A stretch of 64,000 bases of DNA from Cordilura impudica (GCA_963682025.1 OY821519.1:139791429-139855428); one strand, 5' to 3'. Counted from the stretch's first letter, positions 21,230-31,400 are shown. A program made the numbers and translations. The notes: generated by a model from the sequence alone, not told the origin.

Positions 21230-22344
21230 TCATTTTCATGTGACTCTGCTGCTCTGACGTAATTTCTGTTACGTGTGTGGTTCTGATTTTGTTGAACCCT
21301 GTTGTGAATAGGTTTTTGTTGGGGTCTGCCGTTGTTACTGTTATTACTATTATTGCGTGGGTAATTGTACCTTCCACGATATTGTCTGTAGTTATTATTT
21401 CGGTTAAACTTCTGCCCGAAATACAATACGGCATTTTGTTGCCCTGTTGCTTCAGTGCAACTGTTTATGAATTTGCCACCGGCCTCATTCATGTTACTGA
21501 ATTGGCCTGCTTCCATGATAAGTTTAACTTTATCGATGGTGCAATTTTTGGTTAGTGCCTTTACTGCAACCTGTGTTGAATATTTACATGCCAATTCGCA
21601 TGGCAAACCATCTGATAAATAGGCATTTTCTAATGACTTCGTTAAATTCTCTATTTCACTGCAATAGTTATTGGCAGTTTTATTGTTTTATCGAGTGTTC
21701 ATTATTTTTGCTGTCAATACCTCAACCGACTCGCCCTTTACTGAGTTTTTTAGTTTATGTATTATCTCAGTAATGGTTTGTTCATTACCTATTAAATTTC
21801 TTGCACTTCCCTTTAACTTTGTTTTTATTAAAGAGACTGCGATAGATTCGTGGTCACCTTTGATGGATTCTATTAACTGTAACGAGTCTATAAAGGAACG
21901 TAAATTTTCTGGTTTTCCATCAAATTCTATGATCAGCTTTGAAGCTGTGTTCAGAAAGTCAACGACTGTTTGTGTCATTTTTACCTCTGTACTTTCCAAA
22001 GAGGTTCCAATATTCTCTGAATTTTCAGTTTCTACTAAGAATTTTACCTCTTCGTGTAGTGTATCTGGTAATTTTACCTTAACACCCTTCTTAGATGATA
22101 TAATCAGGATTCTAGTCTTGACATCTAAGAAAAAACTTTCAGCAGCTGTCCTATGTGGTGTCGTGAGTCTGTTATAATTTGCATTTAGCAAAACCCTGAT
22201 TTGTTCTAACTTTTCGCATAAGATTCTAATATGTTTTATTATTGTTTCCTCTTTTGTGCTTCTATCTATATTTAAACATTTATAAGATTTGTCGAACTCC
22301 TCTTTGATTAGTCTCACCTTCTGAATTATTTCTTGCCAATTCAT
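21214..22344 (-). CDS. gag: gag, one internal in-frame stop
   Basis: Starts MNWQEIIQKVRLIKEEFD, helical capsid-like region to ~residue 218, then TAA at 21688-21690. The same frame resumes directly and runs to the stop at 21214. The tail is rich in Arg, Asn and Gly (NNYRQYRGRYNYPRNN) with no CCHC zinc knuckle, so RNA binding probably relies on basic/RGG-like residues. Starts 11 nt after the small upstream ORF ends. The single nonsense codon sits in an otherwise intact recent element. It could be a fresh null mutation, a sequencing error, or a read-through site; I favour mutation. Assignment as gag rests on position and composition. Confidence 0.8.
21220..21226 (-). promoter_or_regulatory. Predicted -1 ribosomal frameshift site GGAAAAC
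   Basis: Gag frame ends GAA AAC TGC TAA. Pol is in the -1 frame and opens at 21229. The heptamer GGAAAAC, read G GAA AAC in gag frame, lies 3 nt before the gag stop and inside the short overlap, so it is the natural slip point. Resemblance to GGA-type slippery sites of retroviruses is family knowledge; use here is inferred. Confidence 0.55.
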
Positions 22345-22355
22345 GGGAAAATTAT

Positions 22356-22574
22356 TTAAATTTTGTTTAAGTCATTGGCTCTGCTCAAATATTTCTTTTT
22401 TAATTTCTTGGTGTTTAAGGCATAAATATGTAATGCAAAATTTAAGCTAATCAGTACGGTTATTATCAGTAAACAACACTCAATTAATTTTAGGTCGATT
22501 GAGTCTTCTTTTATTTCTACTTCATTAATAACATTTGCATTGGGATTCTCTATTTTTGATTGACGACCTCCCAT
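22356..22574 (-). CDS. Small N-myristoylation/transmembrane ORF of the gypsy element
   Basis: 72 codons, ATG at 22574, stop 11 nt before gag. It begins MGGRQSK: Gly2, Ser6 and Lys7 fit the N-myristoylation consensus. A hydrophobic helix spans residues ~30-53 (LIECCLLIITVLISLNFALH) and is followed by a basic KKLKKK stretch, so the product is expected to be a lipid-anchored, single-pass membrane peptide. It lies first in the transcript, separate from gag in another frame, so gag would need reinitiation or leaky scanning. Possible roles include membrane targeting of Gag. Function unknown. Confidence 0.65.
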   Translation of the reverse strand: MGGRQSKIENPNANVINEVEIKEDSIDLKLIECCLLIITVLISLNFALHIYALNTKKLKKKYLSRANDLNKI

Positions 22575-23352
22575 TTTCCTTCGCTATTTATTTTGTATTT
22601 TTTTCTATTATTTATTTCTATTAAATATTTTTCTGACTGCCTCAATAATTTAACCGAATCTTATATCTTGCTAATTATATATCTTCCCTAGTAATTCATT
22701 ATTTTTATCAATAGCTTATACTATTTTACATGCATCAGTTTTATTTATGTATATATTTAATTTATAAAATATTTCATTCTAATTTAATATCATCAAGATT
22801 AAATATAACCTTTTCAAAAAAAAAATTAGATTAATTGAACTGCATTCCTTTGTGGATTTTTTCTTACAAATTACTGTTTTTATTTTCTATTTCAATTTTT
22901 TTTATTTATTTATTTGCCAAGAGCGGTTAACGCTTTCTGGCCTACGGGTGCATAACGGGATGCTCCACTTTTTTTTTTTTTTTTTTTTTTTTGTTTTTGG
23001 TAAAACTAGGATGAACCTGTTCGTTGTTTTATTAGGGGCATATTGATGTGTATATTGATATATACCAGAGGTCTTTTGATGTGTTTTTCCTTCGTTTTCT
23101 GCTGGCCCGTCTTTCTTCTGTACTCTTCTATGAAGATATGTTTTGGCCCTTCCGCCATTGATTTTAAGCTCCACTGTCTTTAGGCCAGACAGTATCTTCC
23201 TTCAACGCAGCTGATGGATCGTTGTGGCTGATCCACCAGGACAAAATTATTTTTTTTTTTTTTTTTTTTTTATTATTATTCTATTCAGGATTGCTCAATT
23301 TAAGAGCATAATCCTTGAATTATATATATTTTCTTCAATGCTCATCTAAGGA
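22575..23352 (-). other. 5' leader of the gypsy element
   Basis: About 780 bp between PBS and first ORF. Two long homopolymer tracts (A on the sense strand) near 22969-22992 and 23251-23270. No ORF of note. Confidence 0.7.
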
Positions 23353-23370
23353 GCACTGGCAGGATCGCCA
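23353..23370 (-). promoter_or_regulatory. Primer binding site
   Basis: Minus strand TGGCGATCCTGCCAG starts right after the 5' LTR, with the TGG complementary to a tRNA CCA end. The tRNA species was not identified. Confidence 0.8.
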
Positions 23371-23743
23371 TATAGCAAACAAGATACTTTTGTGTTTTAA
23401 ATAGTATTTATTATTATTATTATTGCAGCTCTATCTAGGAGCTAAACTATTAATTGTTTGATTGATAAATTATTAATGAGTAATTGATTATAAAAGGTTC
23501 TTCTTTATATACATATTTTCAACCTATATTAACAACAACAATGTGTTACCTGCACTTGGGTCAGCATAAACATAAGTGTGCCAGCGTAACAACAACATAC
23601 AATAAGAATATACGCAGTCATACAATGTTTTGTAAATGCAGTGGTCAACAATATTGATATTTGTTATTTCCGCATTTGCAAACATTGTACGCTATGCAGT
23701 GTGGGTATTATACAGCACACTACGAAAGTCGTGTTACGCTACA
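23371..23743 (-). repeat. 5' LTR
   Basis: Identical copy of 16993-17365. Followed by the CTAC target duplication at 23744-23747. Confidence 0.93.
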
Positions 23744-24000
23744 CTACTCAAACTATTCAAAATAGAAAAACACATTATTTGCGTTTATTTATTTTTAATT
23801 TTAAACATAGTGTATGAAGTACAATTTGTCTAAATTTCACGGCCATTAAAAATACACATTCGTTTCATCTATGACCTCATTTTGGGAACCATTTCTTAAA
23901 AGTTGGAAATAGATACAGGCCGCCTAATCTGGCGAAAGAGGATGGCGAATAAGAAATTTTTAAACCTGTTCATGAAATTTTGTCATGCAAATGATTATTC

Positions 24001-24550
24001 CTACAATATGTTGTTGATATCATTCAAATACTGGAAACGGTTAATGTTCATCATTAATAAGTTTTCGTTTTTCAGGGAAATCAATGTCGATAACTCCGTC
24101 TGCATACCAATAAAATCGTCATCGCCTTCTTGGCGCTGATGCACCATAAAGATCTTTAGTATCTGGTATAGCGTAATGAATAAACGCTCATCCAAAAACT
24201 TCTTTTGATTAACACTTCTACAAGTAATCCTTTGAAATTGACACATTAGCGCACCACTGATTAATTATCAGTCATCGCTGGAAGAATTTTACGGATAACT
24301 TTCCACAAAGATTTTACAAACTGTTATGGATCGCTCAGTTGTGATGCACATAGTCTTACCAATCGCATGCTCTTTCAATATCCGATCATTCATAACCATA
24401 TCGCGGATGTTTTCAATCATTTTTCCCAAATCGTCCTAAAAAAAGTAAGAGTGTTAAATTTGACTCCTCACCGTAACCATTTTAATAAAATTGCGAATAA
24501 TTAACCTTGAAATTGTAATCCCATTTAAATTTTTAGTTAATTCCTTTTCT
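24001..24550 (-). pseudogene. Possible broken host gene piece with a 70-nt intron
   Basis: Minus strand: an exon ending TTTCAAG at 24506, intron 24436-24505 (GTTAATTA ... TTACTTTTTTTAG), then a frame reading DDLGKMIENIRDMVMNDRIL and KTMCITTERSITVCKIFVES. A one-base shift and stops follow near 24290-24260. A further open frame at 24246-24001 includes FLDERLFITLYQILKIF and GDDDFIGMQTELSTLISL. Composition is protein-like, unlike the surrounding AT-driven frames, and the intron has typical fly length and signals. I do not recognise the family. It could be a decayed host gene copy or exons of an active gene with misjudged boundaries. Confidence 0.45.
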
Positions 24551-24574
24551 TTTTGACCAGTTTTTATATTATAA

Positions 24575-24930
24575 CTAGCAGATTCCAGTTCTCGAAATTC
24601 GAGTGCAAATTCTAGGAAATCTTATTTTTTCATTAAATAAAGACCCTTAAGGTATGCTAATCAATTATAACCAATTCACAAATCAACACATCATTTTTAA
24701 TACAAACACATAACAAATTTAATAAACACACACATAGCATTGTATATGTGTTAGTAGCAACTTTAAATGCAATTTACTCAAAATAAAGGAAAAAATTAAA
24801 AAATCTGTAAATCTGTAAAACGGCTAAAAAGAAATGCATTTCAAATAATATACCTTTGGTCAAAATCGAGATAAAACGGTAGAACAAAACATCGATCACA
24901 AGAAATCGCCTAGCCTATTAATATTATAGA
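24575..24930 (-). mobile_element. Small non-autonomous Helitron, copy 3
   Basis: On the minus strand starts TCTATAATATTAATAGGC after A. Ends with the CTCGAATTTCGAG hairpin, 11-12 nt, then CTAG before T. 356 bp. Confidence 0.85.
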
Positions 24931-25706
24931 TTTCTTATTTATTGTTTTTTTATAAACATAATTAAGTCTTTTTCATATAAATAATTAACATCTATCAGAA
25001 AAATTGGACTATTTTTCTGTTAAGATACCTTCATACGAAATCAAAGAAAAGTACTTTTTTAACGCAGACGGCGTTGGAATATCAAAAACCAAAGTAAGGT
25101 ATAATATTTTGCAATGCTATGAAAGCTCAAAAATTATTATATATCAAGAAAAGTTTCTAATTACTTTTTACTAAAAATCTTTTATCAGTAAAATGACCAG
25201 ATATATAACTTAAAAAAACAAGTGGTTAAATATTTTTATCTGAATTTGTTTGCAATAAGATTAAATACAAAAAATATAATAATTACACGTAAGAAGTTGA
25301 AGTAGGTCTATGCGGACTCAAAAATATACCCTATACTTATAGTTTTGGAAAAGTAAAAAGTTTTGCAAAAATATATAAATTCAGTTTTACATGTCTAAAT
25401 AAATTTATACATTTTTGACGATACCAGCAAATCCTGAGAAAAGGTGAACACCAAGCAAAAAAAATGTTATTTAATATGCAATGTCATACATCAAACTAAA
25501 GCACAAGATCTCTACTTCAATAATCTAACAAAATAATTTAACTATTTTAAGAAGTGGTACTACTAAAGCCATATCTGTGATGATTGTTCTCAACATTTTT
25601 TAATTATCATATTAGTTGCAATCTGGTAACATGTTTTTCTCCTAATGATGCAGTCCGAAATGGCTGACTTGATGTTCTAAGTTGGTAGAGACATCAGTGG
25701 TGTGTT
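24931..25706. other. AT-rich sequence, nothing recognised
   Basis: No gene, RNA or shared repeat seen. Confidence 0.4.
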
Positions 25707-25990
25707 TTTATACCCTCCACTCCAGTGTGCAGAGGGTATATATAAGTTTGTCATTCCGTTTGTAATAACTAGAAAAAAATTTTGGACCCAATAAAATATA
25801 TATATTTGTGATCCTTATAACAACCGGAGTTGATATAGCGATATCCGTCTGTCCGTCTGTGTAAATCACGATGGCGGCATCAATCGGGCAGCTAGGGTGC
25901 TCGCTGACATAAAAAATGATTCATTAACATCCTGAAAAGTTTGCCATTTAAAATCGTCCAAATCGGTTGATTAGGGCCCGAGATTTGAAT
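25707..25990 (+). mobile_element. Helentron-like repeat, family 2, 5' portion
   Basis: TTATACCCTCCACTCCAGTG followed by GAGGGTATATA (5' hairpin), TTTGTCATTCCGTTTGTAA, then CCGTCTGTCCGTCTGTG and CATCCTGAAAAGTTTGCCAT. No clear 3' end. Confidence 0.7.
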
Positions 25991-26065
25991 GAAGAACTAA
26001 AAAAAGTCTTGAAAATAATATAATAATAATATAATAAAAACTAACCCTTTGTACATTTTTTTATC

Positions 26066-26112
26066 AACTCTGGTAGAAAAATTTAAAAGTTTCCATTGTT
26101 TTGACATCACTA
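26066..26112 (+). repeat. Solo terminus of the Tc1-like element at 4048-5118
   Basis: AATTTAAAAGTTTCCATTG and GACATCACTA match the right end of that element (5072-5120) with few differences. The rest of the transposon is absent. Confidence 0.65.
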
Positions 26113-26119
26113 AAAAAAT

Positions 26120-26265
26120 TTACTAGATCATTTCTATCATTGCCACGAGCCTGCCTGCAAAGTTTCAGATCGATTGGGTCACGGGAAAGGGGTTAAAATC
26201 GATCCAAAATTTTTTCGACAAGCAGACACTACGAGTTAATATAAAGAGAGTAAAAATTCACCTGC
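26120..26265 (-). repeat. Dispersed repeat, inverted relative to 6310-6450
   Basis: GAGCCTGCCTGCAAAGTTTC and GACAAGCAGACACTACGAG are the reverse complement of the 6310-6450 block with scattered differences. Confidence 0.65.
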
Positions 26266-27265
26266 ATCTAAAGCAAATAATGCTAAAACAACTAGTTGTT
26301 AATAAAAAGAAAACAATGTAAATTTAGCAAAAAAAAAATTTATGTATTAATTTATTTAAAGAGAAAAACACAAAAATAACGTTTGATGTTGTATTTTTTG
26401 TGTGTAAATTTACATATACATACATACACATATTAAATAATACAAATAATATACATATATTCTATATATGAATATATGTATATATTCTATATATGCATAT
26501 CCATAATAACTGCATGTTAGAAATAAATCGGTATATTATTTTATTTACATAAAATTCTGCAATATTTTGTTGTGGGTAAAATACATTTATTTTGCATTAA
26601 CAGAGTGTCACTTCATTTTGCTCAGCGTGAATATGCCACAATAGATGGCGCCACAATTTTTGTTCTAATTAGATTTGCAATAGTTATTTCTATTTTAACA
26701 TGAATGTCAATATTTTCAAATAGATATTATACATAACAATGTTAAGAGTATACACGGGCTGGTCTTTTATTTCATACGTTTTTTCATTATTCTTTTACAA
26801 ATATGAACATAAGTGTGGCATATTAACTTTTTGTTGTCTTTACAAAATAGAGTTACCGAGTTATCAATGAGTTGTTTGCTTTCAAAAAGGTTCTACATAG
26901 TTATATAGAATTATTATTCTGCTTTACCTACAAAATATCAGATTGCGATTACATCTAATTTTTAAAAATTGTTTATAATTACTAAAGCAATATTATTCAC
27001 ATAAATACAAAATTGCACTTTTCAAATTTTCCATTCAAATTTAAGAAAATATCAATTCTAAAAACTGGAATTAAAATTTCCAATTATAAATTAAAAAATA
27101 TTAACTGAATTTCAGAAAATCATATCAAAACGTCGGAAATTATAATTTTTAATTTAGAAGGCATCAATTGCATCTTTAATATACATATAAATTTTATTCG
27201 TTAAACACAAATTTAAATTCCAAAAAAACACCAAATATGTTTACATTTAAAAAATGTTTACATTA
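26266..27265. other. AT-rich sequence with ATAC/TATA microsatellite
   Basis: TATATACATAC-type simple repeats at about 26405-26510. Nothing else recognised. Confidence 0.4.
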
Positions 27266-28262
27266 AAAAACAAGTAAGAAAATTATAGTCGGGCTAGACC
27301 GTCTATACGATACCCTATACCATGCGTTTAGAAAGCCTATCTCTTAGGCCCAACTAACTGCACATAGAAAATAAGCAAAAACCAAATTTGAGTGGGATTT
27401 TTATTAATTTTTTTGGCTGCAGATATGAAAAAGTTCATATCGGATGCTATATCTATATGGGGACTAGGTCCAAAAATGGACCAATCCTGATCATGTTTGG
27501 TAAAGTCTCTTGTATTTTGCATATATATATACAAACAAAATTTGAGAAGAATCAGTGCATTATTTTTGTTTTTAATAGATTTAAGTGAAGATCGGGAAGC
27601 AGTCTATATGGGGCCAAAGGGATCATTTTTGGACTACTCATTAATGGATGTAATGACGTCCGTCCGTCTGTGTGTCCATGTAAACCTTGTAATCAAACTG
27701 CAGGTCGCAAATATGAATATATTTCGATGAAATGTGGTATATGAGCTTTTATCGGCCATGGGATGAACGCTATTGAAATTGGTGAGAATCGGTCCATGTT
27801 CAGACCTAGCCCCCATACAAATTACCCTTATGAAATCGACATAAATTGCCATAGGATCCAAATTGTCATATAGATCTTACTCAAATTGGGTTTGTAAGCG
27901 TTCATTACATTCACTAATGAGTTGTCCAAAAATGCTCCCTTTGGTCCCATATAGAGCTGCTTCCCGATATTCACTTAAGTCTATTAAAAAACAAAAATAT
28001 TGCACTGATTCTTCTCAAATTTTGTTTGTATATGTTTTTGCAAAATACAAGAGACGTTCAACCATGGTCAGGATCGGTCCATTTTTGGACCTAGTCCCCA
28101 TATACATATAGCATCCGATATGAACTTTTTCAAAATTTTTTCAAATTTGGTTTTTGCTTATTTTCTATGTCCAGTTAGTTGGGCCTAAGAGATAGGGTTT
28201 CTAAACCCATGGTATAGGGTATCGTATAGTCGGTCTAGACCGACTATAATTTTCTTACTTGT
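27266..28262. mobile_element. Composite family 1 Helentron with a 3' end at both sides
   Basis: 27266-27653 is the 3' part in minus orientation (ACAAGTAAG end, GTCGGGCTAGACCGTC palindrome, subterminal ATACCCTATACCATG). 27654-28262 is a plus-oriented part starting inside the microsatellite (GTCCGTCCGTCTGTGTGTCC) and running to a perfect palindrome at 28225-28248 and the CTTACTTGTT end. The two 3' regions are inverted around ~27654. No 5' terminus remains. Confidence 0.8.
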
Positions 28263-28618
28263 TAGTGTTACGGTTGTGACACAAAATGTTTCGGTTGTGA
28301 CATGCCATTTATGTTGCTGTTATTTACACACTATAAATATGGGGTAAAATTTAATTTCCACACACGTGTAAAAACAACAATCATACACAATGCAAATCAA
28401 TCACACGATGTATAAATAACACTCATACACAATGTAAGAACACACATATATTATTGAATTGACTGAATTTCTTAATTCAACAATATATATGGGATCGTAC
28501 AAAGAAGGGTTAAGAAGATCGGTAAGTGTTAAAGGGCGATGAGTGCAGAATAGCAGACTGACGAAGTGAAATTGAAACAGACGGACACAGAGATATAGCA
28601 TCACAAAATTGACGTTTT

Positions 28619-28948
28619 TTGTACTCAAGCGAGTACAGTGAAATCGAATGGGTTAAGAAATATGTAGTCATTCAATATAAATATAAGTCAGTAGATAATA
28701 AGTTAGCAGACTTAAACAAACCATTATATTATCTTGGGTACTATAATGACGTGAAAGATGCCAAAATTTGCATTCAGTACTTAAGAAAAAAAGTGGGAAA
28801 GTTGCCGCATTATGTTTAACCGACTATTGATGACTTTGACACTGATGTTGGAATAGTACAAATTAAAGATTATTTGCCTATTCCTAAAGAAGTACGGGGG
28901 AAACTGTATTTCAAAGATAACAAGTTTTTAAATTTAGTGTATTCATAA
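28619..28948 (+). pseudogene. Unrecognised ORF in the GTTACGG element, one in-frame stop
   Basis: Frame reads EIEWVKKYVVIQYKY, then GYYNDVKDAKICIQYLRKK and GKLPHYV, a TAA at 28817-28819, and continues in the same frame as DDFDTDVGIVQIKDYLPIP and KEVRGKLYFKDNKF to a stop at 28946. There is no ATG at the left: the frame opens after a TGA just upstream, so it may be a 3' exon. The composition is protein-like and the continuation past the stop supports a once-coding sequence. Family unknown to me. Confidence 0.5.
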
Positions 28949-29596
28949 CATTGTAATATCAGTTGTAATAGCTATATAGTTACAACTAACTCCAAGGGAC
29001 CGCTAAAATGTTTCATAATAACGAGATTTTCGTTGTAATGGAATTTGTTTGTAATAAAACTAATGCCCATTCATTTGTTTTTTTCTTCCTTGGTAGTTTC
29101 TCGCTTGCTGGTTACATAAATTGTATAATAAATGCTGAATTTCTATTTATTTCTGTTACGGTTGTGACCGTAACGCACGGTGGTATGAATATGGGCCCCA
29201 GGAAAATGGGCCCCAAAAAAAAAATGAAAATGGGCCCCAAAAAAATGTATGGAAAACAACAACACGAAATTTTGGGGCCTGTTTTCCCATTTTGGGGTCG
29301 TTTTTCATTTCTTCATGTGGGGTGCATTTTCGTAATGAAAATGGACCCCAAACAAGAAAATGAAAAAGGGCCCCAAATAATTTTTGGGGCCCAATATCAT
29401 ATATTGGTGGGGCCTTACTTCATATTTTGGGGTTCATTTTCATTTTTTTTTTTTTAATAAACTTTTATAAACTTCCATGATGTAAAAAATCATATTTTCT
29501 TTTTTGAATTCAGTTTTATTTAGTAACGTTAGTATTTATTATTATTCATTTATCAAATTCAGTTTCATATTTTCAAATGTATATGTACATATGTAT

Positions 29597-29659
29597 TTAA
29601 GAATATATCTGAAGTGTATCTTCAACCTTTGCACGGCAGTAGGGACAAATTTCTTCAAT
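29597..29659 (-). pseudogene. Decayed RING-finger tail in the outer element
   Basis: Minus strand reads IEEICPYCRAKVEDTLQIYS and stop. The CPYC pair matches the last two zinc ligands of a RING finger. The upstream half would lie across the nested insertion at ~30472-30520 and is only faintly recognisable there. Confidence 0.5.
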
Positions 29660-29690
29660 ATAATTTTAGTGAGCCGGACTACTTTTTTAC

Positions 29691-30462
29691 GGTGGCGTTA
29701 TATAACGTCTAAGGACATAATGTCTATAGACACTATGACACTCAGAATTCTAAAATATTGATTTGATGCAATGGAAATAATAACAATTCATTTTGTTATG
29801 GATGGAATACAAATAATAACAATTTATTGAAATTTTTTTAAACTTTAATACACTTTAGAGCAAATAATAACAATTTAGTAAAATATTTTTATAAATGGAA
29901 TACAAATAATAGCAATTTATTGAAATATTTTTAAATTTGTTTCAACAATTTGCTTGCAATAAGGACAAAGCAAAGGCGAATTGTTACTTTGAGATTTTTT
30001 TTCCAAAATATCCAAACAGCTTGAGCAAACTTTGAAATGTTTACAGGGAAAAGACATTTTTTTATTCTTGTGACGTACGCAGGAAAACTTTATTCAGCGA
30101 AGCCACCTGCCGCGTCCTACTGGAGGAGAAAACCCTTAAGCGCGGCCGCAGGCCGCCACGCAGAAAAACTTTTGTATGCGAAGCCAGATTTCAATACTTA
30201 ACTTAAGTGTCTCCGGGAAGACATTACAGAATGTTATTATTATTATTAATATTATTCCCTTTTGCGGAATGTTTACATCTAATTTAAACATTTTGTAAAA
30301 GGGAAAATAACGGCACTTTTACCACGTTTACAAGATTTGAAATGCTTTTGACATTATGTCACTCGTAAAAGTGCCATAATGTCTGTAGGCTTTAAGTCAT
30401 TGCTTCTATAGACATTATGTCACAAATGAAAGTGGCACTCTTAGACGTTATGTCATGCCACC
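29691..30462 (-). mobile_element. Inner Mutator-like element nested in the outer one
   Basis: Ends GGTGGCGTTAT and, inverted, GGTGGCATGACATAACG. Flanks TTTTTTAC at 29683-29690 and 30464-30471, 8 of 9 bp if one more base is counted. TIRs share TAACGTCTAAG and GACATAATGTCTATAG. The same GGTGG start as the outer element suggests a related family. Internal GC-rich patch with NotI-like GCGGCCGC near 30151. Confidence 0.65.
29917..30057 (-). CDS. Mini RING-finger ORF (46 aa) of the inner element
   Basis: ATG at 30057. Residues include FPCKHFKVCSSCLDIL and LCPYCKQIVE. Cys5, His7, Cys11, Cys14, Cys31 and Cys34 give CxH-x3-CxxC-x16-CxxC, i.e. zinc ligands 3-8 of a C3HC4-type RING. The first CxxC is not in this frame, which opens only ~10 codons upstream after a TGA, so it may be a last exon. 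RING fingers usually act as ubiquitin ligases; any activity here is speculation. A decayed relative sits in the outer element. Confidence 0.55.
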   Translation of the reverse strand: MSFPCKHFKVCSSCLDILEKKSQSNNSPLLCPYCKQIVETNLKIFQ

Positions 30463-31400
30463 GTTTTTTACTATTTCCTGAATCATTTAAGTCAAGCGGT
30501 TAAATTTTTCAAACCACATTACGACATCTCATTGCAATTTTTTCGTTTAAAAATTAAAAAAAATATTTTTGTATAACAAATGTCACATTGTTTTACAAAT
30601 CTTTATTTTCAATTTAAATACTACTTCCAAGCATATAAAAAAAATTTTAAGAAATGCAATTCTTTTATATTTAAGTGAGCCGACCTAATTTTTCACTAAT
30701 TCTTCAGACAAAACAAGTTAATCAACAAAACAAGTGAAAAAAAATTGGGGTCCATTTTCACATTTTGGGGCCCATTTTCATATACTTCATCGTACCGCAT
30801 CCTTTAAATGAAAATGAGCCCCAAATAGTGTTTATGCAAATGAGCCCTAGAATAGTTTAGGGCCCGTTTTCATTCGTAGTTTGGGGCCCTAGTTCATTTT
30901 TTGGGGCTCATTTTCATTTCTAGAAATGGGGTTGATTTTCATTATGAAAATGAACCCCAAATTTGGGGCTCACTTTCATTTTTTACTTTGGGGTTCATTT
31001 TCCTGGGGCCCATATTCATAGCGCCGTAACGCACATGTCACAACCGTAACAACTTTTTAATATCTTTTTTCTAAGGGACCAAGAGAGAAAAATTTTTGAA
31101 TACAACTCTAAATAGTTAAATATATATCTGTTTTGACAATTACATTTTTTTGATTTCTGTATTTTGCTCAAGGGGGCATAAAACGTGAAATGATCATCAA
31201 GGGAAAAAATATGTGTCACAACCGTAACAACAGCAAATTAATTTTTTGCAATAAGTAGAATATCAAATTGTATAAGTTAAGGTACCATAATTGTACCTTT
31301 ATTTGAGTGCTAAACCCCAAAAATTTTTCATAATGTTTTCATAAGATAGGATAGCTGCAATCACCCGGTAAAGGTGTACTTTGTGTCACAACCGTAACCA

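Larger units (their letters stand above)
16989..23747 (-). mobile_element. Ty3/gypsy LTR retrotransposon, near-intact, very recent
   Basis: Two LTRs of ~373 bp at constant offset 6378 flank PBS, a small ORF, gag, pol and PPT, all on the minus strand. CTAC (possibly CTACT) target duplications lie at 16989 and 23744. No difference between the LTRs was found by eye, so insertion is recent. There is no env: only ~185 bp separate pol from the 3' LTR. Integrase has a GPY/F-type module, and the domain order PR-RT-RNaseH-IN is that of Ty3/gypsy. The clade (mdg1/412-like versus mdg3-like) is not resolved here. Confidence 0.95.
29179..31025 (-). mobile_element. Outer Mutator-like element (9-10-bp target duplication)
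   Basis: Ends GGTGGTATGAATATGGG and, inverted, GGCGCTATGAATATGGG, continuing as CCCAGGAAAATG with CCCC runs. Flanked by GTAACGCAC at 29170-29178 and 31026-31034 (10 bp if the C before is counted). The arms consist of iterated AATGRRCCCCAAA-type units in both orientations (29195-29450 and 30740-31015). Carries a decayed RING tail (29597-29659) and a second nested element. The 9-bp duplication points to the Mutator superfamily. No transposase is present. Confidence 0.75.
28267..31398. mobile_element. Element bounded by inverted GTTACGGTTGTGACACAAA
   Basis: The 19-bp sequence GTTACGGTTGTGACACAAA at 28267 recurs inverted ending at 31398. The core GTTACGGTTGTGAC (one left copy slightly shortened) occurs forward at ~28267, 28291 and 29155, and inverted at ~31036, 31213 and 31385. 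Without the nested insertion the host element would be ~1.28 kb. No target duplication was found at the outer ends, so superfamily and exact limits are open. Confidence 0.55.

Noticed and set aside
18111..22177. Plus-strand open frames opposite gag and pol
   Set aside because: They are antisense shadows of the gypsy reading frames.
29008..29457. 149-codon plus-strand frame with MGPRKMGPKKKMKMGPKK-like repeats
   Set aside because: It is the translation of the iterated GGGCCCCAAAATG arm of the outer Mutator-like element, not a protein gene.
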